Shown here: piece by piece, positions 1 through 12,273 of the stretch | Position numbering within the stretch: position 1 is the stretch's first letter | Layout: the number at the start of each line of letters is the position of its first letter | NCBI GenBank assembly: GCA_033239125.1 | Contig: BSWB01000003.1 | Coordinates: forward strand, 113,604,320 to 113,668,319 | Length of the DNA: 64,000 bases | Reading direction: 5' to 3' | From: Fagopyrum homotropicum | Taxonomy: Eukaryota > Streptophyta > Magnoliopsida > Caryophyllales > Polygonaceae | Made by a program: the position numbers and the translations under genes | The notes under the pieces: model-generated | What the model was told of the DNA's origin: nothing | What the model saw: only the letters and a program-made list of their open reading frames with translations | The model's database searches: none

Positions 1-510
1 AACTCGAGAGCTTCATTGGTATATCTAAAGAGTGTTATACTCGAGTGTGTGTTACTCTACGAAATAACTAGGCTATTATAGCAAAGTGAAGAGTTGGAGC
101 TAGATCGTAGCATTGGCTACAGTGAGAGAAGAAGGGGATTTTTTTAGCTTGTATCTAGGACTCTTTGAAGCTGATAATAGATAGTTAGATCCTAAGGCTA
201 TACCTTGGGACGGAGAGTAGGCATTTAGAGCCGAACTTCGTAAACATATCCTTGTGTCGGTCTTTTACATTCCGCACCATATCTTGTTTATTGTGACTAA
301 CTTTGTTTTGCAGGAGTTCAAAGTCAAGGGCCTTGAAAGTTGTTTCAAAGCCCTTGGAATCAAAGTTTCACAACGAACTAAGATCGACATCAAGGCCCTT
401 AAAATAAATTTCAAGGCCTTGAGATTGGTTTTGCGAAAAGTTCTCATACTCTATTCAACCTCTCTTCTAGAGTATCTTTTAACCTTTTTATTTTACCTAC
501 CGGTTCTTCA
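1..510 (+). repeat. E1 5' LTR, 3' portion only
   Basis: Bases 1-510 align with 16913-17363, the end of the 3' LTR, and finish in the same TTCA just before the PBS. The main difference is an extra stretch of about 52 bases at 241-292 that is absent from the 3' LTR copy. The last 200 bases contain four copies of a palindrome of the CAAGGGCCTTG/CAAGGCCTTG type (about 325, 346, 391 and 412). Confidence 0.9.
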
Positions 511-512
511 AT

Positions 513-524
513 TGATATCAGAGC
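513..524 (+). other. E1 primer binding site (initiator tRNA-Met)
   Basis: TGATATCAGAGC lies 2 bases after the LTR end and differs at one base from the usual copia PBS TGGTATCAGAGC, which is complementary to the 3' end of initiator tRNA-Met. Confidence 0.85.
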
Positions 525-565
525 TAGACTCACGTATATTGATTTAACCATCACTGAGACTAATC

Positions 566-2308
566 ATGAATCCTGTAGGTGATGGAGGATTTGCTCAAGG
601 AAGATCCTCATCTCGACCACCACTCTTCTGTGGCAACAGCTTTGCTCATTGGAGAGCACTCATGCGTATGTTCATTATTTATCAGGACATGGAACTATGG
701 AGCATTGTTCAGAATGGCCCCAAAGTCCCTACTACAACTGTTGAAGGTGTCCAAGTGCCGAAGAAAGAAGCTAACTTCACACAAGCTGACCTAGATAGTG
801 TGTCAAAGAACTACAAAGCAATGAACCTACTGTACTACGGATTAGATGTCAATGAATTCAACCACATCTCATCATGCAAGAGTGCAAAGGAAATATGGGA
901 CAAACTCATTCTCACTTACGAAGGAACAAGTCAAGTCAAGGAAACAAAGATTAACATCTTCCTCAGACAATACGAGCTATTCAAGATGAATCCAAATGAA
1001 ACAGTTAAGGAAATGTTCACAAGATTCACTGAGATTGTGAATAACTTAGACTCACTAGGAAAGATCTTCACAAATGAAGAGAAAGTTAGAAAGGTTTTAA
1101 GGAGCTTACTTAAAGCTAAGTGGGGACCAAAGATGATTGCTATTGAAGAAACTCAGAATCTCTCAACTCTTCCTCTTGATGACCTCCTTGGAAAACTCAT
1201 CACACATGAAATGGTTCTTGGTGAAGAAGATGGAGAGCTCTTATCCAACTCAAAGAATTTGACATTAAAATTAAGAAAGGATGAATTATCATCAGACGAG
1301 GAAGATAGTGATGATGATGATGATGAAGAAGATGCAATTGCCATGATCTCTAAGGGTCTCGCGAGAATTCTCAAGTTAAAGAAATAATCTGCTAACAATA
1401 GAGAATATCCACGAACATCAAAACCCCGAGGTAAGTTTTCTAAATCTAACAAGAAAACTAGAGTACTGACTTGTTTTGAATATGGTGAAAGAAATCATCT
1501 TGTGAAGGATTGTCCACAAAAGAAGAGGACCAACTTCAAGAAAAATGATCGAAAGAAGAAAGATATGGTAGCTTCATGGAGTGATTCAGAATCATCAAAT
1601 GAATCAGAAGACGAAAAAGAACAAGCAAACTTGTGTCTCATGGCCGTTCATGAAGAAGATTCAAATCTATATGTTGACAATATGGTAAGTACAATTATGT
1701 CTCAACCTGAATTTGACCTGAAATAATTTCTTAAAGATATTATCATATGCGACAAGGAACATAGAATAAGGATAAATTCTTTAAAAGAAAAGCTGCTTGA
1801 ACAAGAAAACCAACTAAGTGAGATGTCTCTGGAGATTGAAAATCTTAACACAGAAAAAGTAGACTTTGATGACAATATCAAGGCCTTGGAATCAGAAAAC
1901 ATGATTCTTAAGGACAACCTCTCCTCTCTTCATCGAAACTATATCGATCTAGAGAAAGAGAAAGTTGATCTAACTTTCATGTGTCAAGACCAGAAGGATG
2001 CACTTGTTAAGTTTACTCGTTCAAAAGCTAATCTTGAGAGAATGATGGGTGAACAACAGTCCTCCCTTAACAAAAATGGTATAGGTTATCATAGGAGCTT
2101 TCCTAGAAAACCTACCACCACTTTTGTCAAAGCCAAAGGAAGTATTCATATGCCTACTTGCTTTTACTGTTGTAAAAAGGGTAATGTTAAATCTACATGT
2201 CCTTATAGAAGAAATGATCCTTATATTATTAGAAACACCTATCCTTTATGTTTAAGGAAACGGGTCAAACAAATCTTGGTTCCTAAAGGTACTAGACCAC
2301 AAATATGA
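566..2308 (+). pseudogene. E1 gag (nucleocapsid precursor), broken
   Basis: One reading frame runs from the ATG at 566 to the TGA at 2306-2308 but is cut by TAA at 1385-1387 and TAA at 1724-1726. Codons 1-230 resemble a copia gag (UBN2-type) domain, with a tryptophan-containing N-terminus and a central helical region. An acidic stretch follows near codons 250-265. Codons about 390-500 are rich in Leu/Glu/Lys heptads and look like a coiled coil. Two CCHC zinc knuckles are recognisable, each with one ligand lost: the second Cys is Tyr (codon 1481-1483) in the first, and the His is Asn (codon 2183-2185) in the second. The protein would package element RNA; this copy cannot make full-length Gag. 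Confidence 0.85.
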
Positions 2309-2344
2309 TCGAACCTGAATATGGACCAAAATATGCCATTTGGT

Positions 2345-3981
2345 CGACCCGGAAAGGTTGATGTTTGTTGTTTTGTAGGATATCAGCAAGGTAAAGGAGC
2401 ATAAATGGATATTAGATAGTGGTTGCTCAAGACACATGAGTGGGAAAATCTCTTTATTCTCATTTTAAAGAAGCAATCATCTAAAACCATTACGCTTGGT
2501 GATAAAGAAAAGTGTGACATTATTGGCATTGGTAAAATATGTTATAATTCATCTAACTTTATTGATGATGTTTATTTGGTTGACGGTTTGAAGTATAATC
2601 TGCTTAGTATTTCTCAAATATGTGATAAAGGCAACAAAGTTTTATTTGATTCAGAAAAATGTGAGGTTCAAGACAGAAAGACGGGTGAAGTTGTGCTTAC
2701 TGCCCCTAGATGTAACAATGTCTATTCCATGAGTACTAACCAAGTTTCAAGAACTAAACTAAAATGTCTACAGGCCTTGACTGATGATCCAAGGCTTTGG
2801 CATAGAAGACTTGGTCACGTAAGCATGCACACAATGTAGAAGCTACTTACAAAGGATTTGGTACGTGGTTTGTCAAACCCAAATTTCAAGGTAGATGAAC
2901 TATGTAAGGCTTGTACACAAGGTAAACAAACAAGAGGTTCATTCAAACCTAAGAAAGTTGTAAGTTCTTCTCGACTCATCAAACTTGTACATATGGATCT
3001 TTGTGGACCTATGCGTGTCAAAACTCCCAAAGGCAAGCAGTACATCCTTGTTATTGTGGATGATTTCTCTCGTTTCACATGGATTTCTTTTCTACGAGAA
3101 AAATCTAAAGCATTATTTGAGTTTTCAAAATTATGTAAGGAGTTACAAACTTTGAAAAACCTACCAATCGTTTCTATAAGAAGTGATCATGGTAGAGAAT
3201 TTGATCAACTAAAGTTTGATTTGTTTTGTGCAAAATATGGTATTTCATATAACTTTTCAGCTCCTAGAACTTCTCAACAAAATGGAGTTGTAGAACACTC
3301 TTGAGGATATATCTAGGAAGATGCTTTTAGAAAATAATTTGCCAAAAAGTTTTTGGGCTGAAGTAGTAAACACTGTAAAATATAGTTTTTGGGTTGAAGC
3401 AGTAAACCCTTTGGATGTACTTATTTTATTCATAACAATGACAAAGATAACCTTGGGAAATTTGATGCACGTAGTGATGAAGCAATATTCATTGGATATG
3501 CTTCAAGTAGCAAAGTTTATCGTGTGTATAACAAACGTACCAAAATTATTGAGGAAAACATTCATATTATTTTTTATGAAAGCAATGATGGTACTTTGAG
3601 TGAGAGTTTTGCAGATCTAAATCTGAATCAACGAGAAGATCATAATTCGGATGAAGAGGAAGATTCTAAAGATCAAGAAAAGAATATGCAGGAAAAGATT
3701 CAAGATACCGAAGAAAACCCTCAAGACCTTGAAACACATCTTCAAGACCTTGAAACGGAAAACTGTGATGACAGATTCCGTTTCAAGGGCTTGAAACTCA
3801 ACTTCAAGGCCTTGAGATTGAATCCAAGGGTAATATATCAACGGTACCTGAATCTAGTCAAACATATGAGGCTCAACCTTTTGGATCTGTTCCATCTGTC
3901 AAACGAAGAAAAGTTCAACACTCTTCATATCATCCACAAGAAATCTCAGATCCGAACGCTGGAGTTCAAACTCGATCTAAA
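2345..3981 (+). pseudogene. E1 pol part 1: protease, GAG-pre-integrase and integrase, broken
   Basis: The protease motif W-I-L-D-S-G-C-S is at 2406-2429, but its frame stops near 2457-2468 and the protein resumes in another frame, so a frameshift lies there. The GAG-pre-integrase motif W-H-R-R-L-G-H precedes a TAG at 2837-2839. The integrase core then reads through the first Asp (HMDLCGP), second Asp (RSDHGREF) and Glu (QNGVVE), ending in TGA at 3302-3304. After that the integrase C-terminal part is shortened and shifted. A short segment starting FW(A/V)E is duplicated in tandem at about 3348-3404. The linker before RT (about 3715-3835) contains four palindromes of the CAAGRCCTTG type that are translated as repeated QDLET/FKGLK-like peptides. 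Confidence 0.85.
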
Positions 3982-5559
3982 ATGAACAATCTATGTGCTT
4001 TCTCCGCCTTTGTGTCTCTTGTGGAGCCAAAGAACTATGTCCAAGCTCTTAAAGAACCTGATTGGATCATTGCCATGCAAAATGAACTAAACGAATTTGA
4101 GAGAAATAAGGTCTGGACTCTTACTTCAAGGCCAAAACACCAATCCATCATTGACACAAAATGGGTCTTTCGAAATAAGTTGGATGAAAGTGGCAGAGTC
4201 ATACGAAATAAAGCACGACTTGTAGCACAAGGCTATAACCAAGAAGAAGGTATTGATTATGAGGAGACTTTTGCTCTAGTTGCAAGGTTAGAAGCCATAC
4301 GTATGCTACTTGCATTTGCATCTTTTACGAACATAAAACTTTTTCAAATGGATGTAAAATGTGCTTTTTTAAATGGCTTCTTAGAAGAAGAAGTCTATGT
4401 TGCTCAACCTCCTGGTTTTGAAAATGATGAATTTCCAGATCACGTTTTTAAATTAGACAAAGCTCTTTATGGTCTTAAACAAGCTCCTAGAGCTTGGTAT
4501 GAAAGATTGTCTAAATATCTTCTTGAAAACAAATTCAAAAGAGGTTTGATTGATAAAATATTATTTATCAAAACCAGAGGCAACGACATTCTAGTAGTAC
4601 AAATCTACATTGATGATATATTATTCGGTGCTACTAATGATTCCCTTTGCAAGGAATTTTCAGATATTATGTGCAGGGAATTTGAAATGAGCCTAATGGG
4701 AGAGATTAATTTCTTTCTTGGACTTCAAGTTTCACAAGCAAAGAAAGAAATTTTTTTCAATCAAATCAAGTATACTAAAGACTTGCTTAAAAAGTACAAA
4801 ATGGATCAATCTAAGATTGCAAAGAGTCTTATGAGTTCAACACTTTTGCTTGACCATGACAAGGATGGCAAAAGTGTAGTACAAAAGGAGTATCGAGGTA
4901 TGATAGGTTCATTGTTGTATCTAATTGCTAGTCGTCCTGACATTATGTTTAGCGTGTGCATGTGTGCAAGATTTCAAGCTGATCCTAAAGAGTCACACTT
5001 GATAGCTGTGAAAAGAATCTTTCGGTATCTCAATGACACTAAGGATCTAGGGTTATGGTATCCACGTCAAAGCTCGTTTCACCTTGTTGGCTATTCAGAT
5101 GCAGACTTTGCAAGTTATAAGGTCGATAGAAAAAGCACTTCTGGATGTTTCCAATTCTTAGGGTCATCCCTAATCAGTTAGCACTCCAAGAAGCAAAAAT
5201 TTGTCGTCCTATCCACAACCGAAGCTTAATATATAGCCGCGGGAGCCTATTGTGCCCAAATTCTATGGATTGCTCAACAACTTCGTGATCTTGGCTTTGA
5301 TTTAAAAGGTATTCCTATAAAATGTGATAATACTAGTGCTATTTCGATAACCAAAAATCCTGTGCAGCATTCAAGGACTAAGCATATTGATGTAAGGCAT
5401 CACGTCATACGTGATCATGTTGAGAATGGTGATGTTTCGATTTCTTTTATATCTACTAACTTGCAGCTTGCAGATATCTTTACCAAACCTCTTCCTGAGT
5501 AACAATTTAATTTTATTAGATTGGAACTTGGTATGTTGAACAAGGAGGCATTAACGTAG
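3982..5559 (+). pseudogene. E1 pol part 2: copia reverse transcriptase and RNase H, broken
   Basis: A single frame encodes a copia RT (RVT_2). Recognisable blocks are the K-W-V-F-R-N-K motif, Q-M-D-V-K-C-A-F-L-N-G, the catalytic Y-I-D-D at 4606-4617, and K-A-L-Y-G-L-K-Q-A-P-R-A-W. The RNase H part follows with D-A-D-F-A and K-S-T-S-G-C. Three stops break the frame: TAG at 5179-5181, TAA at 5227-5229 and TAA at 5500-5502. Sequence similar to family C-termini (F-N-F-I-R-L-E-L-G-M) continues past the last one to TAG at 5557-5559, which I take as the original end. That stop overlaps a purine run, a typical Sirevirus arrangement. Confidence 0.88.
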
Positions 5560-6005
5560 GGGGAGTAAAAGAGTTTATTTGTTCCTACGTATGCAGCCCA
5601 TATAATGTTTTCAAGGGCCTTGAAAGGCAATTCAAGGGCCTTGAAACATTTTCAAAGGGTAAATTAAAAACGGATCAATTAGGAATTCATATCTTTTAGA
5701 TATGCAATTATCTAATTTTTTAAGAGTTTTCTTTAAAAGGGATTTCAAAAGGCCTTATTTTCAAATTCAAAGAATTTTAAAAAGTGGTTACCAAAATTTA
5801 TGGAAAGAATTTTAATCAACAATGATTCTTCCAAGATCTTGAATTTTTCAATATCTTAGTGATCTTACGTTGATGTGACTTCTTTCCTTAAATACTACCT
5901 CTCTTCTTTCTTTATCTCTTCCGCTTCATTTTCCCTTTGAAAACACGTTGCTTTACTCTTTTGTTTTTCACAAACCCTCTTCATCTTTCTCTCAAAAAAA
6001 TTCTC
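5557..6005 (+). promoter_or_regulatory. E1 spacer between pol and extra ORF: polypurine run, palindromes, possible internal promoter
   Basis: The purine run TAGGGGGAGTAAAAG begins at 5557. Two perfect copies of TTCAAGGGCCTTGAA lie at about 5611-5645. The stretch 5886-5945 has a TATA-like TTAAATA followed by CT-rich DNA, then the extra ORF starts at 6006. That layout resembles a plant core promoter and leader, so the downstream ORF might have its own transcript. This is inference only; no transcript evidence is visible. Confidence 0.4.
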
Positions 6006-6602
6006 ATGGCATCTAAGAGATCCTCAGTGGATGAAGCAACATCATCTACCTCCAAAAGACAGAGACTAGTTCAGATTTCATCCGATTCGAACTCAGATTC
6101 AAGCTCAGGGTCCGATTCAAGTTCAAGTTCTCCAAATTATCTGAATGACGCAGAAATCTTTGCCAAGACGGGGCTTCTTTCAAACTGGTTTGGAAGTTCA
6201 ACAGCCGCCAAGAAATGGTAGACAGAGTTTGATGACCGACATGAATGCATGTGTGAGCCTGTCCACTATGAACTATTTACATGCTTCTCTTTACCAGGGC
6301 TCGAGGTGCTTTAAGCAAGTTCTATCTGGATTATGCTCAACCCAAGCGAAGTTTCTTACCCACGATTAACCAAGCTGTTCTACACAAACTTAACTGCCAG
6401 AACAGAAAGAGGAGAATGGGTTTTGGACTCAGTTGTCAAAGGTAAGAAAATCACCATTACTACTGAGATTATTGTTAATATCTTTGGTTTTGCTCGCTAT
6501 GATGTCTTTGATCACCCTACCCCTGCAAAAACCATTCAACTAGCTAAAGAACAATTTCTTTTACCCAATGCTTCACCACAACCCACTATCACTTGTCTAA
6601 CC
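6006..6602 (+). pseudogene. E1 extra (env-position) ORF, 5' half; resembles putative plant transposon protein domain
   Basis: The ATG at 6006 opens a frame with a Ser/Asp-rich N-terminus and a short basic stretch (SKRQR), interrupted by TAG at 6219-6221 and TAA at 6312-6314. From about 6345 the protein has the pattern F-Y-T-N-L followed by V-V-K-G-K-K-I and I-V-N-I-F-G-F. I recognise this as similar to the plant domain called putative plant transposon protein (the PF20167 type). The frame runs into the E2 insertion at 6602 and continues in phase at 15249. No signal peptide or membrane segment is seen, so calling it an envelope gene would be unsupported. The domain assignment is from memory and needs a profile search. 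Confidence 0.65.
6598..6602. repeat. Target site duplication of E2, left copy (TAACC)
   Basis: TAACC directly precedes the TGTGAC end of the E2 LTR and is repeated at 15244-15248 directly after the TTACA end, giving a standard 5-bp LTR-element duplication. Confidence 0.95.
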
Positions 6603-9024
6603 TGTGACCCACCTATTTCATTTCTAGTTGATTACCAATTAATTAACCCTGTTTAAAACAATAAGCAGAAAAGCGGAAAACGTAAATTTTTAAAACTTTA
6701 TCTTACAACCATATTCACAACATATATACATACTAACATACGTCATAAACTCCGTTTAACCAAAACACAACTGTTTTAAACCCATGCAAAACATCCTAGG
6801 CGGTAACATCCCATAACAACCCACCTGATATGATCTCAAATCCAGGTGTTGGGTCCAATGTCTTTGCCTTGATCAGGCCGAGTCTGAGTAGCTGAAAAAT
6901 ATGTGGATATAACAACAATGAGCCACACGCTCAGTAAGGGTATACAAATCGCACTCTCCCAATATATATAAGTATCTAATATCCCGTCCCCAAAGGACAC
7001 TCTAATACCCTTCCTCACATTTCAAAGCACACATACATATCCACATTCACATATAATTCCACAACCATTCATATCACATTTCACATAAACATTCAAGCAT
7101 GTTATCACACATCACATATATACAAATCATCTCATCACATAAAAATAATCATAACATAACACATAACATGCTAGACTCGATCGCATCGATGCATAGGTGA
7201 TAATTAACTAACTAGCCCCAACTGATCATACGATATATTTTCTCACGTGCTTTCGTATTTCTTTTCTTTATGTTTTTTTTCTTTCGGTTGGCCAACCCGA
7301 TAGCGTCCTAGGCCCCCTGTAGATCAGGTAGCGACCTCGGCCATCTTGTCCTAAGACCCCCTGTAGATCAGGTTGCGATCTTGGACTATTTTTCTTATCT
7401 TGAGGCCCCCTGTAGATCAGGTAGCGACCTCTGGTTGTTTTCTTATCTTGAGGCCCCCTGTAGATCAAGTAGCGACCTCTGAGCCCCCCCGTAGATCAGG
7501 TAGCGACCTCGTCCCCCGAAAACCCGTGCGGGACCCAGTTGGGCTAATTAATCAATTACCATCCTATATTATCACTTTCATATCATAACTCAATTTCATG
7601 CTTTCATCATATTCTTTCATCACATTCTTTCCACTATCATCTCATGTACCTCATGCATGCTTTCATAAGGAATATCAAGTCATCATCATCGTCTCACTCA
7701 TATACATATAAGCATGCATACAATCATAACAAACATATATATACACTCAAGCATGCATAAAATCATAGCATATTAAATACATAACATATATTAAGCAAGT
7801 GTAATTCATATACACTTACCTCGCATGTAAGAACAATAAAACCTCGCAAACTAACTATTGGCCGTTTCCCACTTGGACTATCCTCTTTTTTCGTGCTTGG
7901 ATACGCTCACAAAGAACGAAGCTATAGTTAAACAAAACCTTTAACAACACATGCGGAGAATATCATATTTCTCGTATTAAACTTCTCGCTTCAAACACCA
8001 GTTAAATTCATTCCTTTGAATTTAATTAGCTTATAGCATTTTCTAGAATCCCAATTTCATTAATTAACCTTTAATTAATTAATTAAATTTCGCCAGAACA
8101 ACGTTTTGCCCGCAGGCAATTTCTGAACCCACCTGTCATCAAATCTCATCAAACAAATAGCCCATAATCACCAGAATAAAGTAACGAGCATAATGGAATT
8201 TCCAATTATCCATTTTGACAAGCCTAAGGTCAATTTAGGCTAAATTGCAATACGGAAAACGAATAAATTCATAACTTATTCATTACTAACCCGATTGACG
8301 ATCCGAAAGAAGATTCGAAATCACAACGACGCAAGCTACGCTCGGACACCATCAAATTCACCGGAATCTGAGCGACAGAACCTCCCTAGTATCATATATG
8401 CTCGACCAGGCCTTCTCTTGCGCGGAAATGTAGAAACTCGGTACCAAAATGAAGAGAATGAAGAGAGGAATCCAAAAACTCAAACGGATTAGAAACGGAG
8501 AGTAGATCTGAGTTTGAAGATTGAGAGAAATCAGAGCTTTTACGAGAAAACGTGAAAGGAAATGAATTAATAAACGTTATTTCCGTTGTTTATAGCGAAG
8601 ACGATAATTATCCTTTAGCGGAGTCGATAATTATCCTTTCACCGATCCGAAAGCGGTTTAAGCCCCTTTCTCCAAACTTCTCGAAATTGGAATAATAAAT
8701 CTGGAATATTGTATGGATAATTATTCCACAATTGTCTCGAGAAACGCGTATTCCTAAGCCGTCTTTCTTAGCCGCTAAGAAACGAAATAGCGACTCTTTT
8801 GGCCGTTTTGCCTTTCTATGTTTTTTCATATCTAGGACATGTCCGATGTCCTGATCATTTTTCTCAACTGCATTTTTATTAATTGAAACTTCCTAATGCT
8901 CCAAATAACACCGGGTTTATATCATCTAGGTATCGATCTCTTGTTAAGACGGTTTTAATTCCGTTAAACCCGTTTAACTTCCTAAAATTCCCGATTAGGC
9001 CATATTTGATTTTTGACTGTTACA
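6603..9024 (-). repeat. E2 3' LTR (2422 bp)
   Basis: Direct copy of 12808-15243. The termini on the minus strand are TGTAAC and GTCACA. It contains the five-copy tandem motif at 7311-7511. Short reading frames in it are in noncoding LTR sequence and I do not regard them as genes. Confidence 0.95.
7311..7511. repeat. Five-copy internal repeat of E2 LTR
   Basis: The unit GTAGATCAGGTAGCGACCTC, usually preceded by GGCCCCCT, occurs at 7319, 7363, 7411, 7459 and 7491, so spacing is 44, 48, 48 and 32 bases. The same five copies are in the other LTR. Confidence 0.9.
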
Positions 9025-9134
9025 AATATCTCCCACTTTAAGAAATTTCGTCCCGAAATTTAAGAAAGGACGTAGAACCAAACTCGTAGATATATAAAAA
9101 AGATGCACAACTGGATCACAATTTCTCAAGGTTT
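9025..9134 (-). other. E2 polypurine tract and short 3' noncoding end
   Basis: On the minus strand, AAAGTGGGAGATATT immediately precedes the LTR start TGTAAC, as expected for the second-strand primer. The remaining bases up to the integrase stop at 9135 hold no other feature. Confidence 0.75.
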
Positions 9135-12100
9135 TTACTCAAAAAGATAAGGGTATCTAGCTCTCATATTTCTCTCGGTTTCCCATGTAGCCTCTCGAGC
9201 TGAATGATGTCCCCATCTGACCTTCACCATCGGAATCTCCTTGTTTCTCAATCTTCGAACCTGCCTGCCTAAAACCTCAACTGGTTCTTCTGGGTAGGAC
9301 AAGTTCTCAGATACTTCTATCTCAGGTTCGGGAATGATATAACTCGGATCTGACCTATACCTCCGTAGCACCGATACGTGGAAGACGTCATGCAATCTTG
9401 ATAACTCAGGTGGTAACGCCAATCTATACGCAAATGGTCCGATCTTCTCTAAAATCTCATATGGACCAATGTATCTCGGTGCTAACTTCTCATGCCTACC
9501 AAATCTCATAACTCCCCTCCAAGGAGATACCTTCAAAAACACTCTATCGCCTATCTCATATGTCATCTCTCGTCTATGGCGATCAAAGTAGCTCTTTTGA
9601 CGATCTTGTGCTGCCTTCAAGCACTGTTTTACTACTTGTACTTTCTCTATTGTCTGTTGTACAAGTTCAGGACCCTCTATCTGTCTCATGCCCTCAAAAT
9701 CCCAACATACAAGTGTGCGACACTTCCTTCCATACAAGGCCTCGTAAGGGGTCATACCAATACTTGAATGGAAACTGTTATTATACGCAAATTCGAGCAA
9801 TGGCAGGTTAGAATCCCAATTACCTTTAAGCTCCAAAACACAAGATCTCAACATCTCCTCCAAGGTCTGAATCGTTCTCTCTGATTGTCCGTCTGTCTGA
9901 GGATGAAATGCCGTACTGAAATGCAATCTTGTACCTAGGGTATTTTGCAGACTTCCCCAGAAATGCGAGGTAAACCTCAGATCTCTATCGGATACAATCG
10001 ATACAAGGACTCCGTGCAGTCGAACAATCTCTCTCACATACAACTCTGCCAGCTCATCTAAGGAGTTATCTTGTCTCATCGGTAGAAAGTGAGCAGATTT
10101 CGTCAATCTGTCTACAATCACCCATACCGTGTCATTCTTTTTGAAAGTCCTAGGAAGTCCAACCACAAAATCCATTGTAATCCTCTCTCACTTCCACTCA
10201 GGAACTGATAAAGATTGTAACTTTCCTGCTGGTGCTTGGTGTTCAGCCTTCACTTGCTGACACACTAGACATCGAGCCACAAAATCAGCTACCTCTCGTC
10301 TCATCCTGGGCCACCAATAGATCTTCCTCAGGTCATTAAACATCTTCGTACTCCCAAGATGCATGGCATACCTCGAGGAATGTGCCTCTTCAAGTAGCTT
10401 CTTCTTTAACTCCTCAGTGTTTGGCACGCATATCCGTGCACCTCTGTATAACACTCCCTGATCAGACAACTGGAAGTGTGTAGTGGTAGCATCTCCCACT
10501 TTAGCTTTCAACTTCTTCAGTGTATCATCCTCATCTTGTCTAATTGAAATCTCATAAAGAATCAACGGTCTTACCTGAATGTTCGCTATCAACTCAGATC
10601 CTCTTACATCCATCTCTACTCTCATAACTCTGAGAGCTAATAGATGCTCAACTTTGTAGTTGACCTTACCGCCTTGGTCACTGCTCTTTCTGCTGAGAGC
10701 GTCAACTACCACATTCGCCTTTCCTGGATGGTACTCTATAGTGAAATCATAATCCTTGAGTAACTCCATCCATCTTCTCTGCCTTAGATTTAGATCCCTC
10801 TGAGTGGGAATATACTTCAGGCTTTTATGGTCGGTAAACACCGGAAATGTATCACCATAAAGATAGTGCCTCCAGGTCTTAAGAGCATGAACTATAGCAG
10901 CAAGCTCTAGGTCGTGTGTAGGGTAGTTCTGCTCATGAGGTCTCAACTGTCTAGATGTATATGTTATTACCTTCCCTTCCTGCATTAGAACTCCTCCTAA
11001 GCCACTCCCAGATGCGTCGGTGTAAACCACAAAGTTACCCTTATCTGAGGGTACAGCCAGAATAGGGAACGTAGTCAATCTTTTCTTAAGTTCTTCAAAG
11101 CTCTCTTGACAACTGTTATCCCATATAAACTGCTGATTCTTCTTTAGCAAGTTAGTCAATGGGCGCGCGATAATCGAGAAGTTCTTTACAAACCGCCTGT
11201 AATAACCCGCAAGTCCTAAGAAGCTGCGAATCTATGTAATGCTCTTCGGAATTTCCCATTCTGTAATAGCCTTGATCTTGGATGGATCAGGTTGTATACC
11301 ATCTCGTGATATCACATGCCCTAGAAAGGCAATCTGATCCGTCCAAAACTCGCACTTGCTGAACTTCGCGTACAACTGTCTCTCCCTCAGAATCCCTAAG
11401 ATACGTCTCAAATGTTCTCTTTGAGTATCTGCATCTCGGGAATATATCAAGATATCATCAATGAAGACTACGACGAACTGATCTATATAAGGTTAGAAGA
11501 TCGAGTTCATCAGCGCCATGAATGCTGCAGGTGCATTCATCAACCCAAAAGGCATAGCTGTAAACTCATAGTGTCCATACCGAGTACGAAAAGTTGTTTT
11601 CGGTATTGAATTCTCTGCTATCCTCAACTGCCAGTATCCCGATCGAAGGTCAATCTTTGAAAACACTTTAGCACCCCTTAACTGATCAAGCAAGTCCTCT
11701 ATCCTCGGTAAGGGATACTTGTTCTTGATTGTAATTTTGTTCAACTGACGGTAGTCTATGCACAATCGTAAACTACCGTCCTTCTTCTTCACAAAAAACA
11801 CTGGTGCACCCCAAGGATAAATACTCGGGCGTATAAAACCTTTCTCGAGTAACTCCTCCAGCTGTTTCCTTAACTCCTTCAGCTATAGCGGAGCCACCCT
11901 GTAAGGAGCAATTGATATAGATGTTGTACCTGGTAATGCCTTAATCTCAAAATCTACACCTCTCTACTCGGAGGTAAACCAGGTAAATCATCAAGGAAAA
12001 CGTCAGGAAATTCTTTGACAACATCCACCTCAGATACTCCAGGGCTAACAATATCAGAATCTGATACACTAGCCAGATAAGCCCGACATCCTTCTCTAAG

Positions 12101-12273
12101 TAATCTAAAAGTTGTCACCATAGATATGTGACAAGCATGAATCACATCCCTCTCACGTGTCAAAATCATCTCTTTCACCCCATCTACCTTCATGGTGACT
12201 TCCTTTGTATAACAATCAATCAAGGCTCTATGAGTAGATAACTAATCCATAGCTAATATCACATCAAACTCTC
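9135..12273 (-). pseudogene. E2 pol (protease end, RT, RNase H, integrase, chromodomain), broken
   Basis: Read on the minus strand, the gypsy polyprotein starts with a protease C-terminal fragment (motif I-L-A-M-D). RT follows with A-P-V-F-F-V-K-K-K-D-G-S-L-R and the catalytic V-F-I-D-D. RNase H has Y-T-D-A-S-G-S-G. Integrase has the H2C2 finger and a DDE core, then a C-terminal chromodomain within about 9140-9310 with V-R-W and A-T-W-E signatures. Breaks: a frameshift near 11957, a short stop at 11883-11885, stops at 11493-11495 and 11232-11234, and TGA at 10188-10190 where a Trp is expected. The last 346 codons (9135-10175) are open. Chromodomains of this group bias integration toward heterochromatin; that is family knowledge. 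Confidence 0.9.

Noticed and set aside
7311..7511. Regular repeats suggesting a CRISPR array
   Set aside because: Spacing is irregular, the array lies in the LTR of a plant retrotransposon, and the spacers are related to each other.
7268..7588. Open frames on both strands in the E2 LTR
   Set aside because: They are produced by the five-copy GTAGATCAGG repeat; translations are repeats of the unit and recur in the other LTR.
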